Source of the DNA: JAXGQD01 sp040766665
GTDB lineage: Bacteria; Bacillota; Clostridia; Saccharofermentanales; Fastidiosipilaceae
Length of the DNA: 64,000 nt
Assembly (NCBI GenBank): GCA_040766665.1
Contig: JAXGQD010000002.1
Span: 124,001-188,000 of the forward strand
Direction of reading: 5' to 3'
Shown: one piece after another, positions 7,404 to 16,417 of the stretch
Layout: every line of letters starts with the position of its first letter
Numbering within the stretch: the first letter of the stretch is position 1
Translations under genes and position numbers: made by a program
The notes under the pieces: generated by a model
Told to the model about the DNA's origin: nothing
The model's database searches: none
Seen by the model: the letters and a program-made list of their open reading frames with translations, nothing else

Positions 7404-8893
7404 TCGCCGGGCCTATCATCGATGTCAAAATGTCCGGAATACCAGAGCGCACCCAAGCCCACGCCTTCTTTGTACATGGCACGCACTAAAGCGGAGCCGG
7501 CAACGCAGGAGGCTTTACTGCCCGAATGGTAGGCAGTAGAACCAGGGTCCGTTTCTACCGTTGAATCGGCCTGAGACCCGGATTCGTGTATCACCCTGTC
7601 ATCGTTATCTTCATCTTTATCGTTATCTTCATCGTCGCCTTCGTCCGCACTCAGCTCCGCTTGACCGGCAAAATTCGGCAAGCTGAGTGCATCTGTGCTG
7701 CGGCGCACCGGGGCGATGTCCTCAACCATTTGCAGGTAGGAACGCTCTGTCCCATCGTGCGGGCGTTTGATGACCCAGACTTCATAAGGGGTCAGGGATT
7801 CCAGAAGGATGGTGCTGTGCGTGGAAAAGAAAAGCTGTACGTTTTCCTGGCGCAGCACATAGTCACGAAAGGCTTTGCCCAGCTCTTCAACCATGTCATG
7901 ATACAAAGAAGTATCAGGATTTTCTAAAAGTATCAGGGGCCGCGGCTTGGGGTCCTGCAGTAAGAGCAAGATCACAAAAAGTTTTGCTGCGCCGCTGACG
8001 ATGCCCTGGTCCAAGACCAAGTCGCCCATACGTTGGGACGAGGGGATGCGGTCTTCGATGCGTCGCATCATGCGCTTGTATTCTTTTAGGTCTTCCTGTT
8101 TCAGGTAAGCCAGGACGTTGCGCACGTTGCTGGCCTCGCGGTCGATATGGCGATGCCCGCCCTGGGCGTAGACCGCGTTGGCTTTATCCACGGACTTGCT
8201 TTCCGTGGCATCACGCAGGAAAAAGATGCCGCTGATGAATTGATACAGACTGCGCAGACTCTTGTATTTGAGCATTTTTCCGAAACTCGCCAAGGCCGGG
8301 GTTTTGAGGTCGGCGAATTCACTGCTTTCCCAGTTTGCGCTGCTGTTTTGAGCCAAGACACCGCCCTTCCCTTGAGTAAATTCCAACAAAACACGTACTT
8401 GCGGTTTTTCTCCCGTCTTAAATGCGGCGTGCTGGCTGCTACCTTTGATGCGGGCGGCCATGTCTTTGTTGACCGGGATGCTCGTGACTTTTTCAGCCGC
8501 AACGGCGGGACGGCCATAGCGGTCGCCGCTCAGTTCCAACTCGTAATTAAGCAGCTCGTCAGACCAGGGGGTGAGATAGAGCAGCTCGAAACGGATATTG
8601 CCTGCAGAGCCCAGGGTATGAAGTTTTGAAAAGCCGCCGCGGCCGTAGAGAGTGGCGGCGTAGGGCACGTTGAAGCGCAGGCAGTCGCCGAGGAAGTCGA
8701 GCGCTTCGAAGAAGAAGCTTTTGCCACTGTTATTGCGCCCGATAATCGCCGACATACGTTTCAGCGGAAAAACCGTCTCTCCTACTGAGTCGATACGCTC
8801 CGCGCTCAAATCGGCGGCTGTCATTCCAAAATCAAAGGATTCGAGTAGGGCAAAATTCTTGATGCTCAGACCCAATAGCATAGCGTCCGCCAC
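7400..8893 (-). CDS. AAA/ABC-type (OLD/RecF-like) ATPase
   Basis: A 497-residue SMC/RecF-like ATPase of the AAA_15/AAA_21 type. Visible motifs are Walker A GRNNSGKS (residues 52-59), an SGAAKL signature-like segment (300-305), Walker B ILLENPD (321-327) and the switch histidine STHS (357-360). The residue after the Walker B acid, usually the catalytic Glu, is Asn here. Between these, residues 100-290 are an inserted domain. Residues 416-432 are a run of Asp/Glu, then a low-complexity tail. It is coupled by a 4-base overlap to the DUF4276-like gene. ATPase plus TOPRIM-type partner is the architecture of OLD, Gabija and PARIS anti-phage systems, so defence is the best guess. Confidence 0.78.
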   Translation of the reverse strand: MADAMLLGLSIKNFALLESFDFGMTAADLSAERIDSVGETVFPLKRMSAIIGRNNSGKSFFFEALDFLGDCLRFNVPYAATLYGRGGFSKLHTLGSAGNIRFELLYLTPWSDELLNYELELSGDRYGRPAVAAEKVTSIPVNKDMAARIKGSSQHAAFKTGEKPQVRVLLEFTQGKGGVLAQNSSANWESSEFADLKTPALASFGKMLKYKSLRSLYQFISGIFFLRDATESKSVDKANAVYAQGGHRHIDREASNVRNVLAYLKQEDLKEYKRMMRRIEDRIPSSQRMGDLVLDQGIVSGAAKLFVILLLLQDPKPRPLILLENPDTSLYHDMVEELGKAFRDYVLRQENVQLFFSTHSTILLESLTPYEVWVIKRPHDGTERSYLQMVEDIAPVRRSTDALSLPNFAGQAELSADEGDDEDNDKDEDNDDRVIHESGSQADSTVETDPGSTAYHSGSKASCVAGSALVRAMYKEGVGLGALWYSGHFDIDDRPGE

Positions 8894-8962
8894 CTTTCTC
8901 TCGTATTAGCCGGAATCAGGCAGAGCGGCGAGCTCGAACGCTCACAGCTCTGTCGGCTGATT

Positions 8963-10144
8963 TTATTGCAAGCGCTGACCGTCAGCGGTGTAGTAGGGAT
9001 AACCCGGGTTCATCTGGCGCATCGCAGCCTGTTGCACAGCGGACGCGCTTGGAGAAGGATTCCCGGGACGCTGAGTGTAAGCTGTACTCGTCTGTGGTGC
9101 TCTTTGTCCGAGGTTGGGATTAGCGTTCTGAGAACTGTCAAACGCGGATTTCGACTTAGCCGGAACACTACTGGACATTATCGGCGTACTGGCGCTTAAG
9201 GCTTCCGGATCGGTCACCATCTCTTTGAGTGTGGTCCCTAAAACGGCGAGATTCTGGATTTCTGAAGGAATGATGATTTTGGTGGCGCGGCCGTCCGCAA
9301 CTTTTTCCATCGCTTCCAAACTGCGCAACGCGATTAAGGAATGATCGGCACCGACATCTTTAATCATCTGCAAACCTTCGGCTCTGGCGCGTTGCACCAC
9401 CAATATGGCTTCAGCCTCACCTTGGGCTTCGCGGATTTGGGCTTCCTTATGGGCGTCGGCACGCAGAATCGCGGCTTCCTTTTCACCCTCGGCGCGGCGG
9501 ATGGACGACTCCTTCTCACCTTCAGCAATCAGGATCTTTTCGCGTTTTTCACGCTCCGCCTTCATCTGTTTTTCCATGGCGTTCTGGATATCGGCCGGCG
9601 GAAGGATGTTTTTCAATTCCACACGATTGACTTTGATACCCCAGGGATCGGTCGCGTCATCGAGGATTTCGCGCATTCTCGTATTAATCAGGTCTCTGGA
9701 AGTCAGAGTTTCGTCCAATTCCAGATCACCGATGATGTTACGAAGCGTCGTAGCGGTAAGGTTTTCGATGGCCACAGCCGGGCTCTCGATACCGTAGGCA
9801 TAGAGCTTCGGGTCCGTGATCATGTAGAAAAGCACCGTGTCGATTTGGATGGTGACGTTGTCTTTGGTAATCACCGCTTGCGGCTTAAAGTCAAAGACCC
9901 GCTCTTTCAGTGAAACGACTTTGGAGATGCGATCGATAAAAGGAATTTTAAAGTGCAGGCCTGTCTCCCAAGTTTTCAGATAGGTGCCCAAACGCTCAAT
10001 AACGAAGTTTGAGGCCTGTGGGACGACGCGCACATTCCTGAAAAGAATAATCAAAACCACCAGGACGATGAGCACCACCAAGGTGATGTTTAAAACATTG
10101 CCCACATTGATGCGGGCGCTGAGTGCTAACAATTGTTGTAACAT
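8963..10144 (-). CDS. qmcA: SPFH/band-7 (stomatin-like) membrane protein, QmcA type
   Basis: Membrane-anchored SPFH scaffold of the stomatin/QmcA type, thought to organise membrane microdomains and regulate membrane proteases. It has one hydrophobic segment near residues 17-38, the SPFH domain from about residue 42 (VPQASNFVIERLGTYLKTW), a charged Ala/Glu/Arg-rich coiled coil about residues 190-265, and a low-complexity Ser/Pro/Gln tail from about 310. Length 393 is somewhat long because of that tail. GGAGAAACAGC precedes the ATG. The NfeD gene lies 49 bp upstream in the same direction, the usual pairing. Confidence 0.9.
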   Translation of the reverse strand: MLQQLLALSARINVGNVLNITLVVLIVLVVLIILFRNVRVVPQASNFVIERLGTYLKTWETGLHFKIPFIDRISKVVSLKERVFDFKPQAVITKDNVTIQIDTVLFYMITDPKLYAYGIESPAVAIENLTATTLRNIIGDLELDETLTSRDLINTRMREILDDATDPWGIKVNRVELKNILPPADIQNAMEKQMKAEREKREKILIAEGEKESSIRRAEGEKEAAILRADAHKEAQIREAQGEAEAILVVQRARAEGLQMIKDVGADHSLIALRSLEAMEKVADGRATKIIIPSEIQNLAVLGTTLKEMVTDPEALSASTPIMSSSVPAKSKSAFDSSQNANPNLGQRAPQTSTAYTQRPGNPSPSASAVQQAAMRQMNPGYPYYTADGQRLQ

Positions 10145-10193
10145 GCTGTTTCTCCTTATCTATCCTCGGTGCAAGCGCAAATTGGCAAAAGCC

Positions 10194-10664
10194 TCACGCC
10201 TGCAACCGCTCAACCACCAGTTTGGCACCGGCGATTGATTTGACACGAACTAATTCCCCTTCGGCGATAGCCGAATCGTCTGCCGATCGCGCACTCCATA
10301 TCTTCCCATCGACTTTGACTTGACCATGCCCGTCAATTTGGTCGATACGCACCAGGACCACCGCTTCCATGCCAATCAGACGGTCGGCGTTGGTGGCCGT
10401 CTTGCTTTTACGCGCAATCCAGATACGGTCTTTAAAGCGCAGCCCCAGGGCAAAAAAGGCCACAGAAAAAACGACGAAGACAATGATTTGTACTGTAAAG
10501 CTTGCTCCGAACGCAGCGGCGATGGCGGCGCAGAGCGCACCGACGGCGAACCAGACACTGAGCAGGGCTACGGTCGCAGCTTCGAAAACAAAGAAGATTA
10601 ACATCAGCACTAGCCAGAAAAGCCAGTTCTGCAAACCAAAAATTGTTGCGGCAAAAATTGTCAT
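10194..10664 (-). CDS. NfeD-family membrane protein
   Basis: A 156-residue short NfeD protein: three or so hydrophobic helices in residues 10-75, then a C-terminal OB-fold domain (about 95-156) with GMEAVVLVRIDQIDGHGQVKVDGKIW. NfeD proteins accompany SPFH proteins and are thought to act together at the membrane. A ribosome site AAAGGA lies just before the ATG. First gene of a two-gene unit with the SPFH gene. Confidence 0.9.
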   Translation of the reverse strand: MTIFAATIFGLQNWLFWLVLMLIFFVFEAATVALLSVWFAVGALCAAIAAAFGASFTVQIIVFVVFSVAFFALGLRFKDRIWIARKSKTATNADRLIGMEAVVLVRIDQIDGHGQVKVDGKIWSARSADDSAIAEGELVRVKSIAGAKLVVERLQA

Positions 10665-10709
10665 AGGGTTTTCCTTTCTTTTGCCAAAACAATCACGCTG
10701 AGGTTCTTG

Positions 10710-11969
10710 TTAGGCAGCTTTTAGACCAACGATGCCTTTTTGTGTCACGGTTACCAAAATGTAGGCTACGGCATTGATGCGACGTTGCAGTTCACCCGGA
10801 GGTAAGGTCTCCTCCAAATACGCCACGTTATCGCTGTTGGTATTGGAAATCTGTCCGTTGGTAGCCGAAAATGCCGGCAACGAAGATTCTTTGACCTCTT
10901 CCAAAGATTCGGAAGAATAGTTCCAGGCCTGGAAGAAAACAGAGGGAATATCGATACTGTCAAAGGGCAGGTAGTCCCCGTCATTCAGTGTGAACTCCCG
11001 GTAAATGTGGCCTTCTCCATAACCGGGCACGGTCACGGCATAACCGGCTTGATTGGTATACACACCCACGCCCAAAGTCTCGAACAAGTCCGACTGCAAA
11101 ACGATATCCGTCGTCTCGTAGAGCTTGCGGCGCATCAGGTATTTTTTCTCAGGAATCAGCGCATTGCGGCCTGCATTGCCGTACAAGCGCTCACCGGCAT
11201 AGATGCCTTCGACGATATAAACCCCCTCGATGTTGGGGGCGTTACTGGCAATACTGGTCGCGTACGTTAAGGAGCCCTGAAAACCCGCATAGCGCGCGCC
11301 GAAAAAGACAACGGTGATATCAAAAGGACTTTTATGTTTTTTCAGTTCCCGCAAAGTCGAGAGCAATGCGGCCACACCGGAGGCATTGTCATTGATGCCG
11401 TCAAAATCAGGCATATTGGCGCGGTCCGCAGTCGAAGCAGGGGTGTCATAGTGCGCACCGTAGATGATTTCCCTTTTGATTAAACCGGAGGGGTAAGTGG
11501 AAGGAGCCACCGTTGACGCATCTACAGTCGCCCGGGTCTCACCTAGCGCGGTTGTCCCGGTGTCAATCCCCGGAACGTAGGTCGAATCGCTCGCCGGATC
11601 GTTACGTAAAAAAGCCAGGGGGTCAGGGTTATCCGGGTCAACATGAAAACCGCTGCCCTTTATGTTGACGATAATATTTTGACTTTGCTGTGCGGCATTC
11701 GAAGGATTGGCAAAAGTCTGCAACTCATAGCGATAGCCCAAGTTGTCCAGCTCGCTTTTAATCAGTTCTGCTGCTTCCGCTTCCCCTTCTGAATAAGGGT
11801 TGCGGAAAGGCACTTTTTCCACAAAAGCCTTCGCCCAATCCGCCCCATAAGAACCGTAATCCGCCACCTTATCCACGGTGCCTTCTGAAGAACAGCCGGC
11901 CAGTGTCGCAAATAAAGTGCTCAGACAGAGCATATATACGGCGATTCTTTTATATAATGGACTCCTCAT
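10710..11969 (-). CDS. Lipoprotein of the M28 peptidase family, several active-site residues missing
   Basis: A secreted lipoprotein: N-terminal signal with lipobox LAGC (Cys26) and then an M28-like domain. GAHYDTP and FDGINDNASG supply the His and bridging Asp metal ligands. The usual catalytic pair in GAEExGxxGS is replaced: the segment reads GARYAGFQGS. The later Asp and His ligands are also not apparent (VEGIYAGERLY and FFQAWNYSS at the matching places). It is therefore either an inactive homologue or a divergent enzyme. 419 residues, start preceded by AAAGGA. It lies 45 bp upstream of nfeD in the same direction. Confidence 0.75.
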   Translation of the reverse strand: MRSPLYKRIAVYMLCLSTLFATLAGCSSEGTVDKVADYGSYGADWAKAFVEKVPFRNPYSEGEAEAAELIKSELDNLGYRYELQTFANPSNAAQQSQNIIVNIKGSGFHVDPDNPDPLAFLRNDPASDSTYVPGIDTGTTALGETRATVDASTVAPSTYPSGLIKREIIYGAHYDTPASTADRANMPDFDGINDNASGVAALLSTLRELKKHKSPFDITVVFFGARYAGFQGSLTYATSIASNAPNIEGVYIVEGIYAGERLYGNAGRNALIPEKKYLMRRKLYETTDIVLQSDLFETLGVGVYTNQAGYAVTVPGYGEGHIYREFTLNDGDYLPFDSIDIPSVFFQAWNYSSESLEEVKESSLPAFSATNGQISNTNSDNVAYLEETLPPGELQRRINAVAYILVTVTQKGIVGLKAA

Positions 11970-12065
11970 AAGCGGTGTCCTTTCCTAGGCATCGACCCGG
12001 TCATTCTAGCCTTTTTCAAAGAGCAGTTCAAATGGCTCCTGAAGCGGCGATGGGACCTTTTTTTC

Positions 12066-12668
12066 CTACTTCATATGCGGGAATAAGTCTTTGACGAGGA
12101 TGCGTTTTGCCAGTGTTAAAACGTAATCGTAAAGCAGGATTAATACCACCAGCAGTAGTGGCCAAAGTTCCACAAAGTTCCCCAGTCGCATTCTCAGCGT
12201 GGCAAAAGCCTGCCCCAGCAACCATTCCGCCATGGTAAAGCGCGCCAGCACGGCCAGCAGCACCGCGGCCAGCGTTTTCAACGCATAATCAATCGCCAGA
12301 GAATAACCTTTCGTGAAGCACAGCCACTCGATAGCCATTTTGATAAAAACCCAAAGCCCATACGCCAGAAAAAAAGGCCAGATCAGCGCCGGTCCCAAAC
12401 TGGCAAAAGCCAATAAACCCACCGCCACAAGACTCAGCACAGCCCAAAGCCAGCCGCAAAGCAAAACGACGGCCATCAACGCGCTTGCCGCCGCCGTGAA
12501 AAAAAACGCATCGCCGGTCGGCAGGTACTGGACCGCCAGCAATGCGAGATACATCAAAGCCGCAGCCAGTGCGGCTCTGGTTAGTTTTTTGGTCCGGGTT
12601 TGGCCGGGGTTCTCAGCAGCAGCTACAGAGGTCACCCCCCATGCATTCGCAGCAGCTGTCCAAGGCAA
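12066..12668 (-). CDS. Integral membrane protein of unknown function
   Basis: About 200 residues, almost entirely hydrophobic, with five or six predicted membrane segments separated by short basic loops and a C-terminal LAKRILVKDLFPHMK. Not recognised as a named family. The open frame overlaps the end of the J-domain gene by 56 bases. A start at the internal GTG (12635) or the ATG at 12668 are both possible, so the N-terminus is uncertain. Close packing with the J-domain gene suggests the two are co-transcribed. Confidence 0.6.
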   Translation of the reverse strand: MPWTAAANAWGVTSVAAAENPGQTRTKKLTRAALAAALMYLALLAVQYLPTGDAFFFTAAASALMAVVLLCGWLWAVLSLVAVGLLAFASLGPALIWPFFLAYGLWVFIKMAIEWLCFTKGYSLAIDYALKTLAAVLLAVLARFTMAEWLLGQAFATLRMRLGNFVELWPLLLVVLILLYDYVLTLAKRILVKDLFPHMK

Positions 12669-13125
12669 AACACATACACAAATCGCCGCAGCAACCTCCT
12701 CTGCTCACGCCCGGCCCGCGGTTATAGTTGTAAAAATTGCGGTTATTGGGATTACGGTTACTGTTTCCCCAAAAACTGTTGTAAGGATTCTGGTTCTGAT
12801 TATTATAAGACTGCCCCTGATAGGTCCCGCCCTGCCCGCCATAAGGGTTCTGGGAAGCCTGGGACTGGGTGCTGCCATAGCCATAATTGTAGTTATTGTT
12901 GCTATTGCCCGATGCGCTGGTGTCACCGTCATGGCGCGTCAAATAATCGTAGGCAAAATTTATCTCCTGCATTTTGGACTGGGCCATATCCTCGAGCGGA
13001 TGATTCTGATAATTATCCGGATGATATTTTTTAGCCAGTTTTATATACGCCGCGCGAATTTCGTCCTGTGTCGCACCCTGTCGGACACCCAAAATTTCGT
13101 AAGGATTTTTTTCTATTGTGATCAT
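12613..13125 (-). CDS. J-domain protein with a cysteine-rich tail
   Basis: A 170-residue protein: a J domain (residues 5-70) with the Hsp70-stimulating HPD at 35-37 in KKYHPDNY, an Asn/Gln/Gly/Tyr-rich low-complexity linker (about 75-140), and a final 28 residues holding ten cysteines as CC, C-x-C and ECMGGDLCSCC. The cysteine tail resembles small clostridial J-domain proteins and suggests a metal site. Start chosen at 13125 because the J domain begins there; the ribosome site is weak. It is not classical DnaJ, since no zinc-finger repeats or client domain are present. Confidence 0.82.
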   Translation of the reverse strand: MITIEKNPYEILGVRQGATQDEIRAAYIKLAKKYHPDNYQNHPLEDMAQSKMQEINFAYDYLTRHDGDTSASGNSNNNYNYGYGSTQSQASQNPYGGQGGTYQGQSYNNQNQNPYNSFWGNSNRNPNNRNFYNYNRGPGVSRGGCCGDLCMCFALDSCCECMGGDLCSCC

Positions 13126-13243
13126 TATGTTATTTTCTTTCTGCGTCAAAGGACGCAAGGGCCGTTGCTTTTGCCATTATAAACGATTACGCTCCTTTTT
13201 TACTATTAAGAATTATTTAATTGTGGATTCTGCCTCATCAGGC

Positions 13244-14290
13244 GTCGCGTTGCCTGGCGGGCTGCGACTCCGCTTGGAACCGTCGCGGTACCTGGTGGGC
13301 GGCGACTCCGCTTGGAATCGGTTGCACGGCTTGGGCGGCTGCGACACCGCTGAAAATCCGGCAAAAATTGCGAAAAACCAACTCCAGGCCGTGTTTAGTG
13401 GGCGGAAGTAGATCCCAAATAGGACTTTTTAGTCATTTTTTACGCTAATCCAAGCTGAGAAAAATCCAAAATTGGTTTAGCGAAAAAACCTGCGTAAAAT
13501 CCCTGAATGACACGTCAGGTGTTCCAAAATCAGCACCTTCGCTTGGATTAGCGGAAATTTTGTCAGCCAGCAACCATAAGTAAAATCCAATCCGTCGCAT
13601 TGTTTGGGCAGGCTGCGACACCGCTGGATCCGTCGCGCTGCCTGGACAGGCTGCGGCTCCGCTGAAAATCCGGCAAAAATTGCGAGAAACCAACTTAAGC
13701 CGAGTTTAGTAGGCGGAAGTAGATCTCGAATAGGACTTTTTAGTCATTTTTTACGCTAATCCAAGCTGAGAAAAATCCAAAATTGGTTTAGCGAAAAAAC
13801 CTACGGTAAAATCCCTGAATGACACGTCGAGTGTCCCAAAATCAGCACCTTCGCTTGGATTAGCGGAAATTTTGTCAGCCAGCAACCCGTATAAGTAAAA
13901 TCCAATCCGTCGCATTGTTTGGGCAGGCTGCGACACCGCTGGGATCCGTCGCGCTGCCTGGACAGGCTGCGACTCCGCTGAAAATCCGGCAAAAATTGCG
14001 AGAAACCAACTTAAGCCGAGTTTAGTAGGCGGAAGTAGATCTCGAATAGGACTTTTTAGTCATTTTTTACGCTAATCCAAGCTGTGAAAAATCCAAAATT
14101 GGTTTAGCGAAAAAACCTACGGTTAAAACCCTGAATTACACGTCAAGTACCCCAAAATCAGCGCTCACGCTTGGATTAGCGGAAATTTTGTCAGCCAGCA
14201 ACCCGTATAAGTAAAATCCAATCCGTCGCATTGTTTGAACTGGCTGCGACACCGCTTGGAATCGGTTGCACACCGGCTTTTTCTTACAGT
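13244..14290 (+). repeat. Three tandem copies of a 312-316-bp composite repeat plus flanking GTCGC hairpins
   Basis: Units begin at about 13351, 13663 and 13979, marked by TGAAAATCCGGCAAAAATTG, and run to about 14290. Each holds TAATCCAAG (13446, 13757, 14073), about 90 bases, then CTTGGATTA in inverted orientation (13542, 13854, 14170), followed by one or two GTCGC-type hairpins. The second and third copies are nearly identical; the first is more diverged. Three extra GTCGC-type units lie at 13244-13345. No coding frame of note. Confidence 0.9.
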
Positions 14291-14530
14291 TTTTTCGTTT
14301 GTGCAAGATTTCTGCTCAAAATGTTTGTCAATTCCCAAAATTTCCGAAGTTCTACTACATTTTTTACGATTCTACAAAATTGAATTTGCAGAAACGAAAA
14401 TAGTGTAGCTGAAATCCCGAAATGGCAGTATAACCACTGCGTTTCTTCCTCTTGAATTTGCACAAACGAAAAAATTGTAGTTTAGGTAGTTGTCCTAAAA
14501 TCCGTCGCATTTCTTGGGCAGTCCAAAACC
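14284..14530 (+). repeat. Nested inverted-repeat element (TTTGTRCAA type)
   Basis: Two nested inverted-repeat pairs: an outer pair with TTTTTTCGTTTGTGCAAG at the left and TTTGCACAAACGAAAAAA at the right, and an inner pair with ACGATTCTACAA and TTTGCAGAAACGAAAATAG. A degenerate GTCGC unit follows near 14504. The same architecture recurs at 20266-20466. Confidence 0.8.
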
Positions 14531-14617
14531 GCGTATGTACCCACATCCCCGTCATTTTTGTCAGATTTTTGAGGATACAGCCAGATCAACATGACGAAGG
14601 CCAACGCCGCCGTCGCG

Positions 14618-15382
14618 TTACCGAAGCAGGCCGCGACTCCCCTCTTCTACGCAAGCCTCCTCCAGTCTCCTCCGCTCAAAACGTCGCCCCAGAAAAAACG
14701 TCAAACACAAGAGCAGATTATAAAGCAGCATCAAAAAGACCACATACAAGCCACGCGGCCAGGCTGCGAAAAACTCCGTAAAAATTGGCGAAAAGGAAAA
14801 GTAGGCATAATTCATCCCCAAGAGCGGATTGGCCAACAAAATCAGCAGATTAAGCAAATTCAGAAAAACCACCGCCTGCAGTAAACCAAGCTTGTCAAAA
14901 TGATACCCATCCACACAAATCAAAAAAGCCACGGTCCAAAGCATCAGCAGATGCGCCATAAAATAAGCCAGATTCGTGACATGCGGAAAAGCGTAGGGCT
15001 CCATAATCGGTATCAGCAAGGCAAAAATCGCCCCATAAGCACCCAGATATATGGCAATCGTTTTGGCAAAACGAAAGCCCCCAAACAGAGCCAAGAGCAT
15101 CGCCAGCTCCGCGATACGACAGTGGTAGAGTGGCCATCCCGCTGCCCGCAGGTTCGCATCACCGTTCCAGAACCAAGCATAAAGCAGCAACTGCACAAGA
15201 AGTAATCCTGCTCCCAGAACATAGCGCAGGCCGGTCCAAGAGCGTAAACGCTCGCGTTTTCTGTAAATTAAAAATACGCCACCCCCCGCGAGCAGCAGCA
15301 GGAGCCAATGCAGTGCCGAGTACATCGGAAAGACGAAGCCGTCCGACTCGTAGCGAAAAAAAGAAACGAGAAAATGAAACAC
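14618..15382 (-). CDS. YwaF-family (TIGR02206) integral membrane protein
   Basis: A 254-residue protein with about seven membrane helices and the family's conserved LYHCRIAELAMLLAL segment and NYAYFSFSP near the fifth to sixth helix, matching the TIGR02206/YwaF family of unknown function. The C-terminus is basic. Its stop codon lies inside a degenerate GTCGC-N16-GCGAC repeat (14612-14637), so the repeat supplies the last residues. It follows the DUF5685 gene by 11 bp on the same strand. Confidence 0.78.
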   Translation of the reverse strand: MFHFLVSFFRYESDGFVFPMYSALHWLLLLLAGGGVFLIYRKRERLRSWTGLRYVLGAGLLLVQLLLYAWFWNGDANLRAAGWPLYHCRIAELAMLLALFGGFRFAKTIAIYLGAYGAIFALLIPIMEPYAFPHVTNLAYFMAHLLMLWTVAFLICVDGYHFDKLGLLQAVVFLNLLNLLILLANPLLGMNYAYFSFSPIFTEFFAAWPRGLYVVFLMLLYNLLLCLTFFLGRRFERRRLEEACVEEGSRGLLR

Positions 15383-15393
15383 CCTTGCCGCCC

Positions 15394-16257
15394 TCAGCGC
15401 ACAACGGATTGCGGCGCTTCGGAGAGCCGCTTCAGCACACGGGCACGCTCACTGCTGAGGCCGTCCAGCAAAACATTGGCAATGATGCCGGCATCCCTTT
15501 GGTAAGGGAGCAGAGCGGCTGTTTTTTCCAGGTTTTGCTCGAGCCCCAGGAGCAGCGGTTCGGCAAGCGTTGCCGCTTCGGTGGTGGATTTTGCCAAAAT
15601 GAAAGAGCGTCCTTTGCCCGCCATATCCTCGGGGAAATCGTCCAGGGCATCAATCAAGTAGACCCAGGTCCCTAAGTCTTTGCATAAGAGCGCCACACTG
15701 TGCTCCGTCAGCGGCTCCAGTTGGGCTGCAGTGGAACAATACACAGACAAGTCTGCCAGCAAGCTCCCAAATGCTTCGGCCTGCACGACAAGACCAGCGC
15801 CCTCTGCTTCCATGCGCTCCAGCTTGTCGAGATGTGTACTGATTGTTGTAGCAATCTCCGGAGCCTGCGCTTTGGCTTTCTTCACCACAGAGGCGGTCAT
15901 CAGACGCAAACCCGCGGTCGAGACCGGCTTATCGCCGTCCTTTTTGTTGTCATCAAGCTTGGAAGCCGCCAACAGAACCGCGATAGCTGCACCGATTTCC
16001 AGCACCGGGTCGGGCTGGGCCACCGCATGTTTCTTGACGGGGTGTAAAACACAGGTTTCAGCCCTCATCTGCGGTTGCTCCGCCTGCAGGGCTTCCACCA
16101 GGACCAGTAAAAAAGTCAGATCGTAGGAGACCGCGAGGCGCGGTAATTGACCGTAGCTTTTGCCAATCGCTTTGCACAAGCCGCAATAGACGCTACGGTA
16201 ACGCTCGTGCTCACGAAATTTCATTTCTGCCTTTAAGGCTTTGACGTATCCAAACAT
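15394..16257 (-). CDS. DUF5685-family protein
   Basis: A 287-residue soluble protein whose N-terminus MFGYVKALKAEMKFREHERY with YCGLCKAIGKSYG and later LDDFPEDMAGKG match the DUF5685 family known from Clostridia. Function unknown. The paired cysteines in VYCGLC and a further Cys-Val-Leu-His near residue 69 may bind metal. It precedes the YwaF-like gene by 11 bp on the minus strand and is divergent from gltX. Confidence 0.78.
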   Translation of the reverse strand: MFGYVKALKAEMKFREHERYRSVYCGLCKAIGKSYGQLPRLAVSYDLTFLLVLVEALQAEQPQMRAETCVLHPVKKHAVAQPDPVLEIGAAIAVLLAASKLDDNKKDGDKPVSTAGLRLMTASVVKKAKAQAPEIATTISTHLDKLERMEAEGAGLVVQAEAFGSLLADLSVYCSTAAQLEPLTEHSVALLCKDLGTWVYLIDALDDFPEDMAGKGRSFILAKSTTEAATLAEPLLLGLEQNLEKTAALLPYQRDAGIIANVLLDGLSSERARVLKRLSEAPQSVVR

Positions 16258-16353
16258 GTGTGTCCTTATCGTTCAGACCCTCAGGGGTCGATTTTCTCTT
16301 GAATGCTTAGGCTTCATTGTACATGAGGACTCCGATTACGTGCGCGCTTATGC

Positions 16354-16359
16354 TAGAAT
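16354..16359 (+). promoter_or_regulatory. Extended -10 promoter candidate for gltX
   Basis: TGC followed directly by TAGAAT forms an extended -10 element 58 bp before the gltX start. No good -35 was found at the right spacing. Confidence 0.4.
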
Positions 16360-16417
16360 TAACGGCACAAAATCTTTGTTCGCGGCTGAGCGAACAGCGA
16401 ATTACAGGAGAATCGAC

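Noticed and set aside
12313..13182. 289-residue plus-strand open frame
   Set aside because: It is antisense to the J-domain and membrane-protein genes, has an Ala/Val-rich composition from reading G/C-rich third positions backwards, and no ribosome site.
13351..14290. CRISPR-like array
   Set aside because: Repeat units are over 300 bp, only three copies, no short spacers between short repeats, and no cas genes nearby.
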